A stretch of DNA of 21,651 bases from Nitrososphaera sp035547955 (GCA_035547955.1 DASZTR010000085.1:1-21651), one strand, 5' to 3'. Shown: positions 13,349-20,410, counted from the first letter of the stretch. Notes: a model not told the origin generated them from the letters alone. Made by a program: numbers and translations.

Positions 13349-14749
13349 CTAACCGACGGAACCTTCCATCTCGAGCTTTACCAGCCTGTTGAGCTCGACC
13401 GCGTATTCCATAGGTAGTTCCTTTGTGAACGGCTCGATGAATCCTCCTACTATCATGGACAGCGCGTCTGACTCTGTGTACCCACGTGACATCAGGTAGA
13501 ATATTTGGTCCTCGCCTATCTTGCCCACGGTAGCCTCGTGGGTGATGGTTGCGTCGTCCTCGTTTACCTCTATGTACGGGTACGTGTCGGTCCTAGACTT
13601 TTCGTCAAGCAACAGCGCGTCGCATCTGACGTTTGACTTGACCCCTGTGGCTCCCTTTGCTACGTGCAACAGCCCCCTATACGTGGTTCTGCCAGAGTCC
13701 TTGCTGACCGACTTGCTCGTGATCCTTGAAGTCGTGTTCGGCGCAAGGTGCACTGCCTTCGCCCCTGCGTCCTGGTGCTGACCGCCTCCCGCAAATGCGA
13801 TTGAAACCACCTCTGCATGCGCACCCTTGCCGAGCATGTATACTCCGGGGTACTTCATGGTCAACTTGCTCCCGATGTTGCCGTCTATCCACTCGACCTT
13901 GGCACCTTCGTACGCGTATGCTCTCTTGGTCACTAGATTGTACACGTCCTTGCTCCAGTTCTGGATCGTAGTATAGCGGATCCTTGCCCCCTTCTTTGCG
14001 ATGAGTTCAACTACTGCAGAGTGCAGAGACTCTGTCGAATATACCGGCGCCGTGCAGCCTTCGATGTAGTGAACGTCTGCCCCTTCGTCGGCTATGATGA
14101 GCGTGCGCTCGAATTGGCCTATGTTCTCTGCGTTGATCCTGAAATACGCCTGCAGCGGCAGGTCAACCTTGACGTTTGGTGGTATATAGATGAACGAGCC
14201 TCCCGACCACACTGCACTGTTGAGAGCCGCAAACTTGTTGTCCTCCGGCGGTATGACTTTGCCAAAGTGTTTCTTTACTATTTCGGGGTATTCCTTTACT
14301 GCAGTGTCAGTATCGGCAAAAATGACACCCTTTTTCGCAAGGTCTTCGCGCAGGTTGTGGTAGACTACTTCAGATTCGTACTGCGCGCCCACGCCTGCAA
14401 GGAACTTGCGCTCTGCCTCCGGGATGCCGAGCTTCTCAAACGTGTTCCTGACGGACTCGGGCACCTCGTCCCAGTTCTTGCCCTGCTTCTCTGAAGCCTT
14501 GGCGTAATAGTAGATGTTCTGGAAGTCAATTTTTGACAGGTCGCCCCCCCATTCTGGCATGGGCTTGCTCATAAAGACATCAAAAGACCTGAGCCTGAAA
14601 TCGCGCATCCAGTCCGGCTCGCCCTTCATGCGGCTGATCTCTTCTACGGTGCCCCTGGAGAGCCCCTTTTTGCTAAGGTAAACATAGAGCTCTGTTGAAT
14701 CTTTAAAGTCGTACTTGCTATAATCCATATTAAGGTCTTCTGCTGTCAT
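13349..14749 (-). CDS. sufB: SufB, Fe-S cluster assembly scaffold
   Basis: A 466-residue SufB, the scaffold on which new Fe-S clusters form. The N-terminal YYYAKASEKQGKNWDEVP region and FLAGVGAQYESEVVYHN (116-132) are diagnostic for SufB. C376 (SNVRCDALLLD) corresponds to the E. coli SufB core cysteine and E405 (THEATVGKIGEDQ) to the conserved glutamate that helps cluster formation. The C-terminal helical part (PFTKELPMEYAVELNRLVKLE) normally binds SufC. It is the first gene of the operon sufB-sufD-Rieske-sufS-sufU: a TATA box at 14774-14782 lies about 28 bases before the ATG, so the mRNA is nearly leaderless. The ATPase SufC, which SufB and SufD need, is not encoded next to it or elsewhere in the window, so it must lie elsewhere. 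Confidence 0.96.
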   Translation of the reverse strand: MTAEDLNMDYSKYDFKDSTELYVYLSKKGLSRGTVEEISRMKGEPDWMRDFRLRSFDVFMSKPMPEWGGDLSKIDFQNIYYYAKASEKQGKNWDEVPESVRNTFEKLGIPEAERKFLAGVGAQYESEVVYHNLREDLAKKGVIFADTDTAVKEYPEIVKKHFGKVIPPEDNKFAALNSAVWSGGSFIYIPPNVKVDLPLQAYFRINAENIGQFERTLIIADEGADVHYIEGCTAPVYSTESLHSAVVELIAKKGARIRYTTIQNWSKDVYNLVTKRAYAYEGAKVEWIDGNIGSKLTMKYPGVYMLGKGAHAEVVSIAFAGGGQHQDAGAKAVHLAPNTTSRITSKSVSKDSGRTTYRGLLHVAKGATGVKSNVRCDALLLDEKSRTDTYPYIEVNEDDATITHEATVGKIGEDQIFYLMSRGYTESDALSMIVGGFIEPFTKELPMEYAVELNRLVKLEMEGSVG

Positions 14750-14773
14750 CTCTACAGCTTCATAACGCTGTTA

Positions 14774-14782
14774 TTTTATATA
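14774..14782 (-). promoter_or_regulatory. TATA box of the suf operon
   Basis: TATATAAAA on the minus strand, within a 16-base all-AT stretch apart from a few bases, lies 25-33 bases before the sufB ATG at 14749. It is the strongest TATA box in the window and predicts a leaderless or near-leaderless transcript. Confidence 0.6.
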
Positions 14783-14801
14783 TATTTTCCACTTTACAAC
14801 C

Positions 14802-14845
14802 GGGGTTTTGGTAATTTGTACGGCCTAACCCCATAATTCGTACAA
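14802..14845. promoter_or_regulatory. Two interleaved inverted repeats upstream of the suf promoter
   Basis: GGGGTT (14802-14807) pairs with AACCCC (14827-14832) and TTGTACG (14816-14822) pairs with CGTACAA (14839-14845). The order A1-B1-A2-B2 is that of an H-type pseudoknot, with linkers of 8, 4 and 6 bases. The element begins 2 bases beyond the stop of the upstream minus-strand gene and ends about 20 bases before the sufB TATA box. It may be an operator for the suf operon, or the transcript end of the upstream gene. Function is inferred only. Confidence 0.35.
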
Positions 14846-14846
14846 C

Positions 14847-15218
14847 CTAAGTCGTATATCTCATTGCGTTTCTGACTTCAAGGGCACCCTTGCGGACGAG
14901 TGCCTGCACGTCGAGAGCCAGGTCGTCCATCCTGATCGTGCCTTCTTTGAGGAGGTCAAGTATGTCGCGGACGGACACCATCTCGTGCCTTCCAGGGACA
15001 ATCGCCCTGCTATCAAGCACGCCCTGTCCCGTCTTTACACCTAGCACCCACAGCAGCTCTTCGACCTTGCTTTTTTGCAGGGCCAGTTTATCTGAATACT
15101 GCTTTATCGCTTCCTCGTTATGCTCTTGCATGGCCTTGGCGAGCATTTTCGCTATGGAGCTGGCCTGCCCCTCAAGCAGGTCTATCCTCAGGCGTATGTC
15201 CTTTTCAGGGCGCAACAT
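14847..15218 (-). CDS. Unknown helical protein upstream of suf operon
   Basis: A 123-residue, almost wholly alpha-helical protein of unknown family. Residues about 6-60 form a likely coiled-coil hairpin (RLRIDLLEGQASSIAKML, then NEEAIKQYSDKLALQKSKVE). The C-terminal half (about 78-120: MVSVRDILDLLKEGTIRMDD, then DVQALVRKGALEVRNAMRYT) reads like a short helix-turn-helix or winged-helix domain ending with a strand. No cysteine and no membrane segment. Its own TATA box is at 15261-15270, and the gene ends 97 bases before sufB with inverted repeats between them, so it is probably not part of the suf transcript. A regulatory role is possible but not shown. Confidence 0.7.
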   Translation of the reverse strand: MLRPEKDIRLRIDLLEGQASSIAKMLAKAMQEHNEEAIKQYSDKLALQKSKVEELLWVLGVKTGQGVLDSRAIVPGRHEMVSVRDILDLLKEGTIRMDDLALDVQALVRKGALEVRNAMRYTT

Positions 15219-15260
15219 GTGTATGCGTTCTACTAACCATATCCAGCGCGCCGCCTGGAC

Positions 15261-15270
15261 TTAATAAAAT
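15261..15270 (-). promoter_or_regulatory. TATA box of the helical-protein gene
   Basis: On the minus strand ATTTTATTAA lies 43-52 bases before the ATG at 15218 and predicts a leader of about 20 bases. It sits only 24 bases beyond the NUDIX gene stop at 15295, separating the two transcripts. Confidence 0.45.
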
Positions 15271-15294
15271 TTCGATCAGCTTATTTTTACCTTA

Positions 15295-15741
15295 TTAATC
15301 GTGCCTGCGCTTTGTAGACCAGTAAGTAGTCGCAGCAGAGTCCCCTCTCCACTGGCGATAGTCGGCGATTATTAGCGCGTGGTCAAAAGCGGCCTTTTTA
15401 ACGTCTGCAAGCTCAACCCATTCGAGGTTCGAAGCATCGTCCTCAGCCTTTTCCTTGCCACCGGTTATAATCGAGACGAACACCACTGTCATGGTGTGCA
15501 TCCTTGGATCCCTGTGCGGGTCAGAATAGACACCAAGGATGTTTATGGGCTCTATTTCGAGCGACGTTTCCTCCAGCACTTCGCGCTTTACAGCATCTTC
15601 CACGGTTTCACCCTCGTTCACAAAGCCACCAGGCAGGGCAAGCATGCCCTTGAATGGGTCTTTTTTCCGCCTTACCATCAGGATCCTGGATCCTTTTTGC
15701 AGTATTGCATCTATCGTGGGCGTGGGGTTGCGGTAGTTCAT
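15295..15741 (-). CDS. NUDIX hydrolase, ADP-ribose pyrophosphatase-like
   Basis: A 148-residue NUDIX protein that hydrolyses a nucleoside diphosphate linked to another group. The NUDIX box starts at GGFVNEGETVEDAVKREVLE: G39, E45, R53, E54, E57 and E58 fit G-x5-E-x7-R-E-U-x-E-E, with Ser in place of the usual Gly after EET. SRILMVRRKKDPFKGMLALP before it is typical of the ADP-ribose / general MutT-like branch, and GVYSDPHRDPRMHTMTVVFV after it is common in ADP-ribose pyrophosphatases; the true substrate is unknown. ATG at 15741 (MNYRNPTPTIDAIL) gives the family-like N-terminus and lies just after AGAGAT; a frame extending to 15816 adds 25 residues across an AT-rich promoter-like region. Monocistronic. 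Confidence 0.9.
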   Translation of the reverse strand: MNYRNPTPTIDAILQKGSRILMVRRKKDPFKGMLALPGGFVNEGETVEDAVKREVLEETSLEIEPINILGVYSDPHRDPRMHTMTVVFVSIITGGKEKAEDDASNLEWVELADVKKAAFDHALIIADYRQWRGDSAATTYWSTKRRHD

Positions 15742-15901
15742 ATCTCTATGTTCGTATGTGTATAATGTTGGGACTTTCAAGCTATTAACGTTTATACGTA
15801 TTTGCAATAATTTCAATGTATACTAATGATAATCAGAAAAATGATGTATATCGAAGAAAACATGAAAAAAACTCTAATGTGGCATACCGCTGGCGCCGAA
15901 A

Positions 15902-15934
15902 TCTTTTAAAGAATGCCCATGTATATGATACATG
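15902..15934 (+). promoter_or_regulatory. Promoter and inverted-repeat operator of the zinc-ribbon microprotein
   Basis: TCTTTTAAAG (15902-15911) is a TATA box about 32 bases before the ATG at 15943. It is followed by CATGTAT-ATG-ATACATG (15918-15934), a perfect 7-bp inverted repeat with a 3-base spacer that covers the stretch between TATA box and predicted transcript start. Archaeal repressors often bind there, so the gene may be repressible. Binding is inferred. Confidence 0.45.
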
Positions 15935-15942
15935 TTAGACAT

Positions 15943-16071
15943 ATGTCGTTGTTCGAGCTAGAGGCGCCAATGCCCCTTACCATATGCCCAAAGTGTGGTA
16001 GGCAAGTGCGCATCGATGGCCATTGCGAATGCGAGGCAATATTTCTGACAAAGCCCCGCAAGCAGCATTGA
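15943..16071 (+). CDS. 42-residue zinc-ribbon microprotein
   Basis: A short gene of 42 codons: MSLFELEAPMPLTI, then CPKCGRQVRIDGHCEC, then a basic tail (FLTKPRKQH). The CxxC (C15, C18) and CxC (C28, C30) pairs, with H27 beside them, make a plausible one-zinc knuckle. Very small zinc-finger proteins are common in archaea and often bind nucleic acids or partner proteins. Support for it being real: a TATA box at the right distance (15902-15911), an inverted repeat over the predicted transcript start, an ordered metal motif, and codon use like the neighbours. It ends 4 bases before the convergent radical SAM gene. Specific function unknown. Confidence 0.65.
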   Translation: MSLFELEAPMPLTICPKCGRQVRIDGHCECEAIFLTKPRKQH

Positions 16072-16075
16072 AATC

Positions 16076-17077
16076 TCAATGGCCCGGCTGTCGTTGCTGT
16101 TGCGCTGTCTGATCGCTAGACATTTCTGTGAATGCAAACATGGTTGTCTGGCCGGTGTGCGACCTATCAATGTACTGTGGTTGGACGTGGTCAGGAAAAT
16201 CAGGGCAAAGGCCATGCAATTTTACTTTGTCATACAGCCTGCCAGTTACATTTTTGCCGTATTCTTTGTTGCAGGCGATGTACTTCTGCTTGGCAGAAGA
16301 CCCTTCTTTGATTTCATAGATTTTTCTATAGCGCCTTTCTCCATCTTGGATCCCGAGCAAACGGAGGGTCAGCTTCACGCGGTCCCAGATGTCATCGCGC
16401 ATGCGCAACATTGCGCCAAAGACGTACTTTACTCCTGCTTCCTTACAGCAGTTCACCACAGCATCAAGTTCATCATCGGTATCGGTGACAAGGGGCATTA
16501 TCGGGTCGACGTTTATACCACATGGCACACCAGCGCTCGTGAACTTTTTAATGACTGCAAAAATCCGCTCTGCAGAGGGCGTGCCGGGCTCCACTATGCG
16601 TCTTATCCTTTCGTTTGTGGTAGTTATGGACCAGATGACTAGGCAGTTGTGGCTGTACCTGCTGTGCAGCTCCAAGTCGCGCTCTATGAGAGCAGATTTC
16701 GTGAAGACATAGTATGGCACGTTGTATTTCTGCAGCACCTGTATGCACCTCTTGGTCAGACCGTACTTTAGCTCTGCAGGCTGGTAGGCGTCAGTTGCCG
16801 ACGCGACCATCACCGGATTTATGGCGCCTCGCTTCCATGACGCTAGCTCTTTTTCAAGGATCTCTGGCGCGTTGCTCTTGGCATAGACCTTGTCATAAAA
16901 CTCTGGCGACCATTCGTACGTGGCGTAGCAGTAGGCGCACCTGTGCTGGCAACCCTGATACGGGTTTACTGCCATTCCGGTGTAGCCTTTGACTGCAAAG
17001 GGGTGAATTATAGACTTGGCCTGTTTGGTTTCGTATTTTGGGGCCGAAGACTCATCATACCATAGTAGTCCTGACAT
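16076..17077 (-). CDS. Radical SAM protein, SPL / Rv2578c-like family
   Basis: A 333-residue radical SAM enzyme. NPYQGCQHRCAYCYATYEW carries the CxxxCxxC cluster motif (C43, C47, C50), with the NPYxGCxHxCxYCYA form seen in the spore-photoproduct-lyase-related group of uncharacterised proteins (Rv2578c / PA0069 type). VMVASATDAYQPAE and YYVFTKSALIERDLEL (substrate barrel strands), SITTTNERIRRIVEPGTPSAERI, and INVDPIMPLVTDTD are also typical of that group. It cleaves SAM reductively to a 5'-deoxyadenosyl radical; the substrate is unknown, and actual DNA-lesion repair has not been shown for this branch. ATG at 17077 is favoured over ATG at 17095 because a TATA box at 17101-17110 would give a leaderless transcript beginning there. 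Single gene. Confidence 0.9.
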   Translation of the reverse strand: MSGLLWYDESSAPKYETKQAKSIIHPFAVKGYTGMAVNPYQGCQHRCAYCYATYEWSPEFYDKVYAKSNAPEILEKELASWKRGAINPVMVASATDAYQPAELKYGLTKRCIQVLQKYNVPYYVFTKSALIERDLELHSRYSHNCLVIWSITTTNERIRRIVEPGTPSAERIFAVIKKFTSAGVPCGINVDPIMPLVTDTDDELDAVVNCCKEAGVKYVFGAMLRMRDDIWDRVKLTLRLLGIQDGERRYRKIYEIKEGSSAKQKYIACNKEYGKNVTGRLYDKVKLHGLCPDFPDHVQPQYIDRSHTGQTTMFAFTEMSSDQTAQQQRQPGH

Positions 17078-17358
17078 GTCGGCACATGCAAACACATGCC
17101 TATTAAGATAGAGAACACTTCAGGGAGAGGGAGTAGAAATGAAACATGATGTACGTATGCATATATCGTCTTTGTCCTCGTTGTTATTCTACTTCTACGC
17201 ACACTGACGTTTCTTCTATCATCGCAAAAATTTTGTCACCAAAGTAGCAATAGTTGTGTGTGTATGTGTGTATGTAATGCCTGCGCATACGATTGACGCG
17301 CGAGATCAGCACGTAACTACTCCGTTATAAGAGAAAGTCAAGATTTAACCATTTTTTC
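17078..17358. other. Divergent intergenic region, two promoters and a TG-rich tract
   Basis: Between the radical SAM gene and the dehydrogenase gene I see no supported gene. It holds a minus-strand TATA box (TATCTTAATA, 17101-17110) for the radical SAM gene, a plus-strand TATA candidate (GTTATAAGAG, 17324-17333) for the dehydrogenase, and an alternating TG/TATG tract at 17254-17276. Confidence 0.4.
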
Positions 17359-17421
17359 GTGGTTCAAAAATCGGCCATCATGATGTATAGTTTTTTATTG
17401 GCGCAAGAGTGGAAAAAAGGC

Positions 17422-18342
17422 GTGAAGGTTGGCGTAGTTGGGCTCGGCCTGATGGGTTCTGGCATTGCAAAGCGCTTGATAAGCACTAGACATGATGATG
17501 ACGAAGACGACGAGATCTGGGTCTATAACAGGGATGGGTCAAGGGCAAAGCCGTTTTCAAAAGACGCCAAAGTGGCCGCAAGCCCACTTGAGCTTGCCTC
17601 AAACTGTGACCTTGTCATCACAGTAGTAACAAACTTTGACGCGGTCAGAGAAGTATTTTTTGGCGATGCAGGGATAGCCAAGTCAAAGAGAAAAGAGGGT
17701 GACGGCGCGCCTCTGGTAGTGGCAGACGCCAGCACCATCTCACCAGAACAGTCCGCATACTGCGCGCAAGAGCTGCGCAAAGGCGGAATTGAAATGCTCG
17801 GCGTGCCGGTGATGGGTGGGCCTGCAGCTGCCGAAGCAGGTGAGCTCGTGCCTATGATTGCCGGGAGCAGGCAGGCATTTGAAAAGGCAAGGTCCGTGAT
17901 AGAAAGGATAGGCAAGAAGGTGTATTACGTCTCTGAAAAAGATGGTGCCGCAAACGCAGTGAAACTAGCCCTAAACCTCAACATCGCGCTAATCGCAACG
18001 GCCGTGTCGGAAGGGATCACGCTTGTAAAGGGATCGGGCATCGACCCTGCGATATTCGTGCAGGTGTTGAACAACACCTATTTCAAGACCGGCCTGTCGG
18101 AGAAAAAGGGGCCGCTTATGGTGGCAGGCGACTATGCGCCCTCTTTCCATCTGAAGAACATGCTAAAAGACTTGGAGCTCGCAAACGATACTGCCAAGGC
18201 GCGTGGCATCGCGCTTCCGACCGCCGCGCAAGTACAGCAGATGTTCCGGGCTGCAAACAACAGTGGGTACTCTGAAATGGACTACACCGCGATCTGCGCT
18301 TTTCTTGCCAAGATAAATGGAATGAGGGAGGAAGAAAAATAA
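17422..18342 (+). CDS. Beta-hydroxyacid dehydrogenase (3-hydroxyisobutyrate dehydrogenase family)
   Basis: An NAD(P)-dependent dehydrogenase of the 3-hydroxyisobutyrate / tartronate semialdehyde / glyoxylate-succinic semialdehyde reductase family. It begins VKVGVVGLGLMGSGIAKRL (Rossmann loop GLGLMG), has VYNRDGSR as end of the second strand, DASTISPEQ, the substrate loop GVPVMGGPAAAEAGELVPM (Met where the family usually has Ser), and the catalytic Lys in NAVKLALN (about K181). Residues about 24-31 are an acidic insert HDDDEDDE encoded by a GAY/GAR tract between the first helix and second strand. GTG at 17422 gives the family N-terminus (306 residues); ATG at 17380 or 17383 and GTG at 17359 are in frame and possible, since the TATA candidate is at 17324-17333. 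The PAC2 gene follows after 5 bases. Substrate cannot be told. Confidence 0.88.
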   Translation: MKVGVVGLGLMGSGIAKRLISTRHDDDEDDEIWVYNRDGSRAKPFSKDAKVAASPLELASNCDLVITVVTNFDAVREVFFGDAGIAKSKRKEGDGAPLVVADASTISPEQSAYCAQELRKGGIEMLGVPVMGGPAAAEAGELVPMIAGSRQAFEKARSVIERIGKKVYYVSEKDGAANAVKLALNLNIALIATAVSEGITLVKGSGIDPAIFVQVLNNTYFKTGLSEKKGPLMVAGDYAPSFHLKNMLKDLELANDTAKARGIALPTAAQVQQMFRAANNSGYSEMDYTAICAFLAKINGMREEEK

Positions 18343-18347
18343 AAGAC

Positions 18348-19067
18348 ATGATAAAGCTTTCCGTGCTAAAGGACTTGCAGCCGATTGCTGGCGAGTTTAC
18401 CGCGTTTGCGTCGCTCCCGGACATGGGACGCGTCGGCGGGTTAGTGTCGTCCTTTCTTGCGCAGCACCTAAAGTGCGAGCAGGTAGCCGAGATAGTTTCA
18501 AGCGACAAGCCCTGGGTGTCGTACTCTGACGGCGTGGTGAAAAGTGCAAGCGACACGTACAAGGTGTTTTACGACAAGACAAACAAGCTTTTAGTGTTCA
18601 CGGGCGAGTCGCAGCCGCAGGATCCCGGGCAGCTGTACGCGTTATGCAACGCTTTTTTGGACTATGCGCAAAAAATCGGCACGGTGAAAAAGCTGTATGG
18701 AGCCGGCGGCTACCTCCGGGAACAGTTGACCGGCGCGCCACGGGTATGTGGGGTAGTCAACAGGCAGGAGCTGAAAAAGGCGCTGGCTCAGGCCGGCATC
18801 GAAGCCGTTGGCAGCGAGATTTCCACCATAACATGGTTTAACGGCGTGATCTTAGGCCTTGCTGCAGAACGGGGCATCGACGCCATCGGCCTTTTCGGCG
18901 AGATAGCCGAGACAACGGTTCCGCAGCCTCTTGCCGCAAAGAGCATCGTGTCTGCGTTTTCAAAACTGGAGAAAATCCCGCTCGACACCAAGCCCCTCGA
19001 CCAGCACTACGAGTCGATACTAGAAGAGATACAGAAAAAGAAAGAGCCCGGCAAGTTTGGACCCTGA
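18348..19067 (+). CDS. PAC2-family protein (proteasome-assembly-chaperone-like)
   Basis: A 239-residue protein of the PAC2 family, related to eukaryotic proteasome-assembling chaperone 2 and to archaeal PbaB-like proteins. Typical features are the opening that describes a domain with GEFTAFASLPDMGRVGGLVSSFL (about 15-37), LAQHLKCEQVAEIVSSD, LLVFTGESQPQDPGQLYALC (about 81-100), LYGAGGYLRE with a Gly-rich turn, and ITWFNGVILGLAAERGIDAIGLFGE (about 161-185), followed by AAKSIVSAFSKL, and a Lys-rich C-terminus. The archaeal members are suggested to be chaperones with HbYX-like or other tails; no HbYX motif is present here (ends KFGP). It starts 5 bases after the dehydrogenase stop, so the two are one transcript; why they are paired is unknown. 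Confidence 0.88.
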   Translation: MIKLSVLKDLQPIAGEFTAFASLPDMGRVGGLVSSFLAQHLKCEQVAEIVSSDKPWVSYSDGVVKSASDTYKVFYDKTNKLLVFTGESQPQDPGQLYALCNAFLDYAQKIGTVKKLYGAGGYLREQLTGAPRVCGVVNRQELKKALAQAGIEAVGSEISTITWFNGVILGLAAERGIDAIGLFGEIAETTVPQPLAAKSIVSAFSKLEKIPLDTKPLDQHYESILEEIQKKKEPGKFGP

Positions 19068-19093
19068 ATTGGCTGATGATGGGCAGTCGTCCC

Positions 19094-19441
19094 TTAGTGT
19101 ATCCTCGCGCCGAGTGGCACTTCTCCTTCTTCTGCAATGGTCAGAAATGCCGGTCTGCCCTCAGGCCCGTCTGCTGCCAAGAGCATTCCGTTTGAGGTCA
19201 TATCGCCAATTTTCCGAGGCGCCAGGTTCGTGCATATCACCACTGTCCTTCCTACAAAATCCTCGGGCTTTATCCATAGCGCCGCGCCGACTGCGACTTC
19301 GCGCTTTTCCGTGCCAATGTCAACTACGGCCTTGAACACTTTTTTCATGCCAGAAATGGCCTCTGCACTTACCACCTTGCCAACCTTTAGCTGCACCTTG
19401 ATAAATTCGTCAAACGTTATTATCTGTCCTTGTTCGCTCAC
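19094..19441 (-). CDS. tRNA-binding-domain protein (CsaA / MetRS-beta-like)
   Basis: A 115-residue stand-alone OB-fold tRNA-binding domain, like CsaA or the separate C-terminal (beta) subunit of methionyl-tRNA synthetase. The pattern is standard: ITFDEFIKVQLKVGKVVSAE (start of the OB fold), MKKVFKAVVDIGTEKREVAVG, VGRTVVICTNLAPRKIGDMTSNGMLLAA, and a C-terminal VPLGARIH. It probably binds the tRNA elbow or acts in trans with MetRS; which one cannot be told from the window. The start is GTG at 19439-19441: no in-frame ATG lies upstream before a stop, AAAGGTG lies a few bases ahead, and a TATA box (CCAATTTAATAG) lies near 19480-19490. It converges with the PAC2 gene with 26 bases between the stops. 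Confidence 0.9.
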   Translation of the reverse strand: MSEQGQIITFDEFIKVQLKVGKVVSAEAISGMKKVFKAVVDIGTEKREVAVGAALWIKPEDFVGRTVVICTNLAPRKIGDMTSNGMLLAADGPEGRPAFLTIAEEGEVPLGARIH

Positions 19442-19479
19442 TTTTTTGTCTACACCTTTTGTTTCTCATGTTGTCGGTC

Positions 19480-19490
19480 TATTAAATTGG
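19480..19490 (-). promoter_or_regulatory. TATA box of the tRNA-binding-domain gene
   Basis: On the minus strand CCAATTTAATA lies 39-49 bases before the GTG at 19441 and predicts a short leader of about 18 bases that contains AAAGGTG as a possible ribosome-binding site. Confidence 0.45.
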
Positions 19491-19530
19491 TAACGTGTAC
19501 AAGTGTGCAATTGGCCGTTACTTGTTTAAG

Positions 19531-20343
19531 CTAATGCACGCGCCTTGCGACAAGCGAATGGATGAAGTCGTCTGGAGCAATAATGCGCCTGAGCCTGACT
19601 GCCGCTTTTTCTCTTGTAGAGCCGAGAAGGTACCTGTATTTCGGTCTTGGAGATGACACTGCGTCGTATATTGCGTCTGCAACTATTGACGCCGGCAGGC
19701 CGCGTTGGACCTTATCTCGTTGCATGAGGTATTTCTCGTACGCTTTTGAAAACCTAGAACCTTTTAGTTGTGATACCTTTTCATCCGTCACGTGGTGTAT
19801 GTTTGACTCAATCACGCCCGGGTTGATGCTCGCAACCTTTATCCCCGTATACCAGAGTTCAATGCGCAGAGCCTCCGTGAACGCTTCGAGCGCATGCTTG
19901 GTGGCGCAGTAAATCCCGATGGTTGGGAGCGACACCATGCCTGCCATCGAGCTCACATTTACAATTCTGCCTTCTTTTTGTGCCATCAGCACTGGAAGCA
20001 CCTTTTTGGTGACCCCGACCAACCCAAAAAAATTGGTCTCAAACTGTGCCCTTATGTTCTCCATGGACAAGTCCTCGATGGCGCCGGGCTCGACGTAACC
20101 TGCATTGTTGATAAGGCCAAAGAAATCGCCGGATTCGATAATCGGGTCCAGCACCTGACCAAACCGATCCGGTTTTGTAATGTCAAACTCGACGGGGACA
20201 AAGTTTGCCAGTTCTCCTGCAATTTCTGAAAGCCTAGCATAGCTCCTTGCAAGGCCATAAACTCTATACCCTTCGCTTGCAAGCCTGAATGATGCGGCCT
20301 TGCCGATGCCGCTCGATGCCCCCGTGACTATTATTGATTTCAT
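19531..20343 (-). CDS. Short-chain dehydrogenase/reductase
   Basis: A 270-residue classical SDR. The N-terminal MKSIIVTGASSGIGKAASF holds the cofactor motif TGASSGIG (7-14), NNAG is at 79-82, the catalytic Ser at 131/132 (VNVSSMAG), and Y145-x3-K149 in YCATK. The ALARS segment with Arg after strand 2 (YGLARSYARL) suggests NADP(H). The C-terminal part includes a basic, Arg-rich tail. Substrate unknown; it belongs with the DHRS7/retinol-type and DltE-like classical SDRs. ATG at 20343 is the natural start; the frame extends further to 20400 but through a TG/CA-rich repeat tract. The NAD(P)HX dehydratase gene lies 87 bases upstream on the same strand and I see no convincing TATA box between them, so co-transcription is possible. 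Confidence 0.92.
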   Translation of the reverse strand: MKSIIVTGASSGIGKAASFRLASEGYRVYGLARSYARLSEIAGELANFVPVEFDITKPDRFGQVLDPIIESGDFFGLINNAGYVEPGAIEDLSMENIRAQFETNFFGLVGVTKKVLPVLMAQKEGRIVNVSSMAGMVSLPTIGIYCATKHALEAFTEALRIELWYTGIKVASINPGVIESNIHHVTDEKVSQLKGSRFSKAYEKYLMQRDKVQRGLPASIVADAIYDAVSSPRPKYRYLLGSTREKAAVRLRRIIAPDDFIHSLVARRVH

Positions 20344-20346
20344 GTT

Positions 20347-20410
20347 ACAATCAATATGTATGTATGAACATGCACATAGGCATACACATACGCGTTGCAT
20401 GTACGTATTG
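20347..20410. repeat. TG/CA-rich alternating tract between two genes
   Basis: The stretch is dominated by TATG, CACA and CATA steps (for example ATATGTATGTATGAAC, then CATACACATACGCGTTGCAT). Similar tracts occur in the gaps at 221-245, 841-865 and 17254-17276, none inside a gene. They look like simple-sequence drift in noncoding DNA; a structural role (alternating purine-pyrimidine) is possible. Confidence 0.4.

Noticed and set aside
17138..17206. A 22-codon plus-strand frame starting ATG AAA CAT GAT
   Set aside because: No motif, no ribosome-binding site with a promoter at the right distance, low-complexity composition.
17254..17276. TG-rich tract as a possible CRISPR-like or tandem repeat
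   Set aside because: No regular repeat-spacer structure; just imperfect TG/TATG simple sequence.
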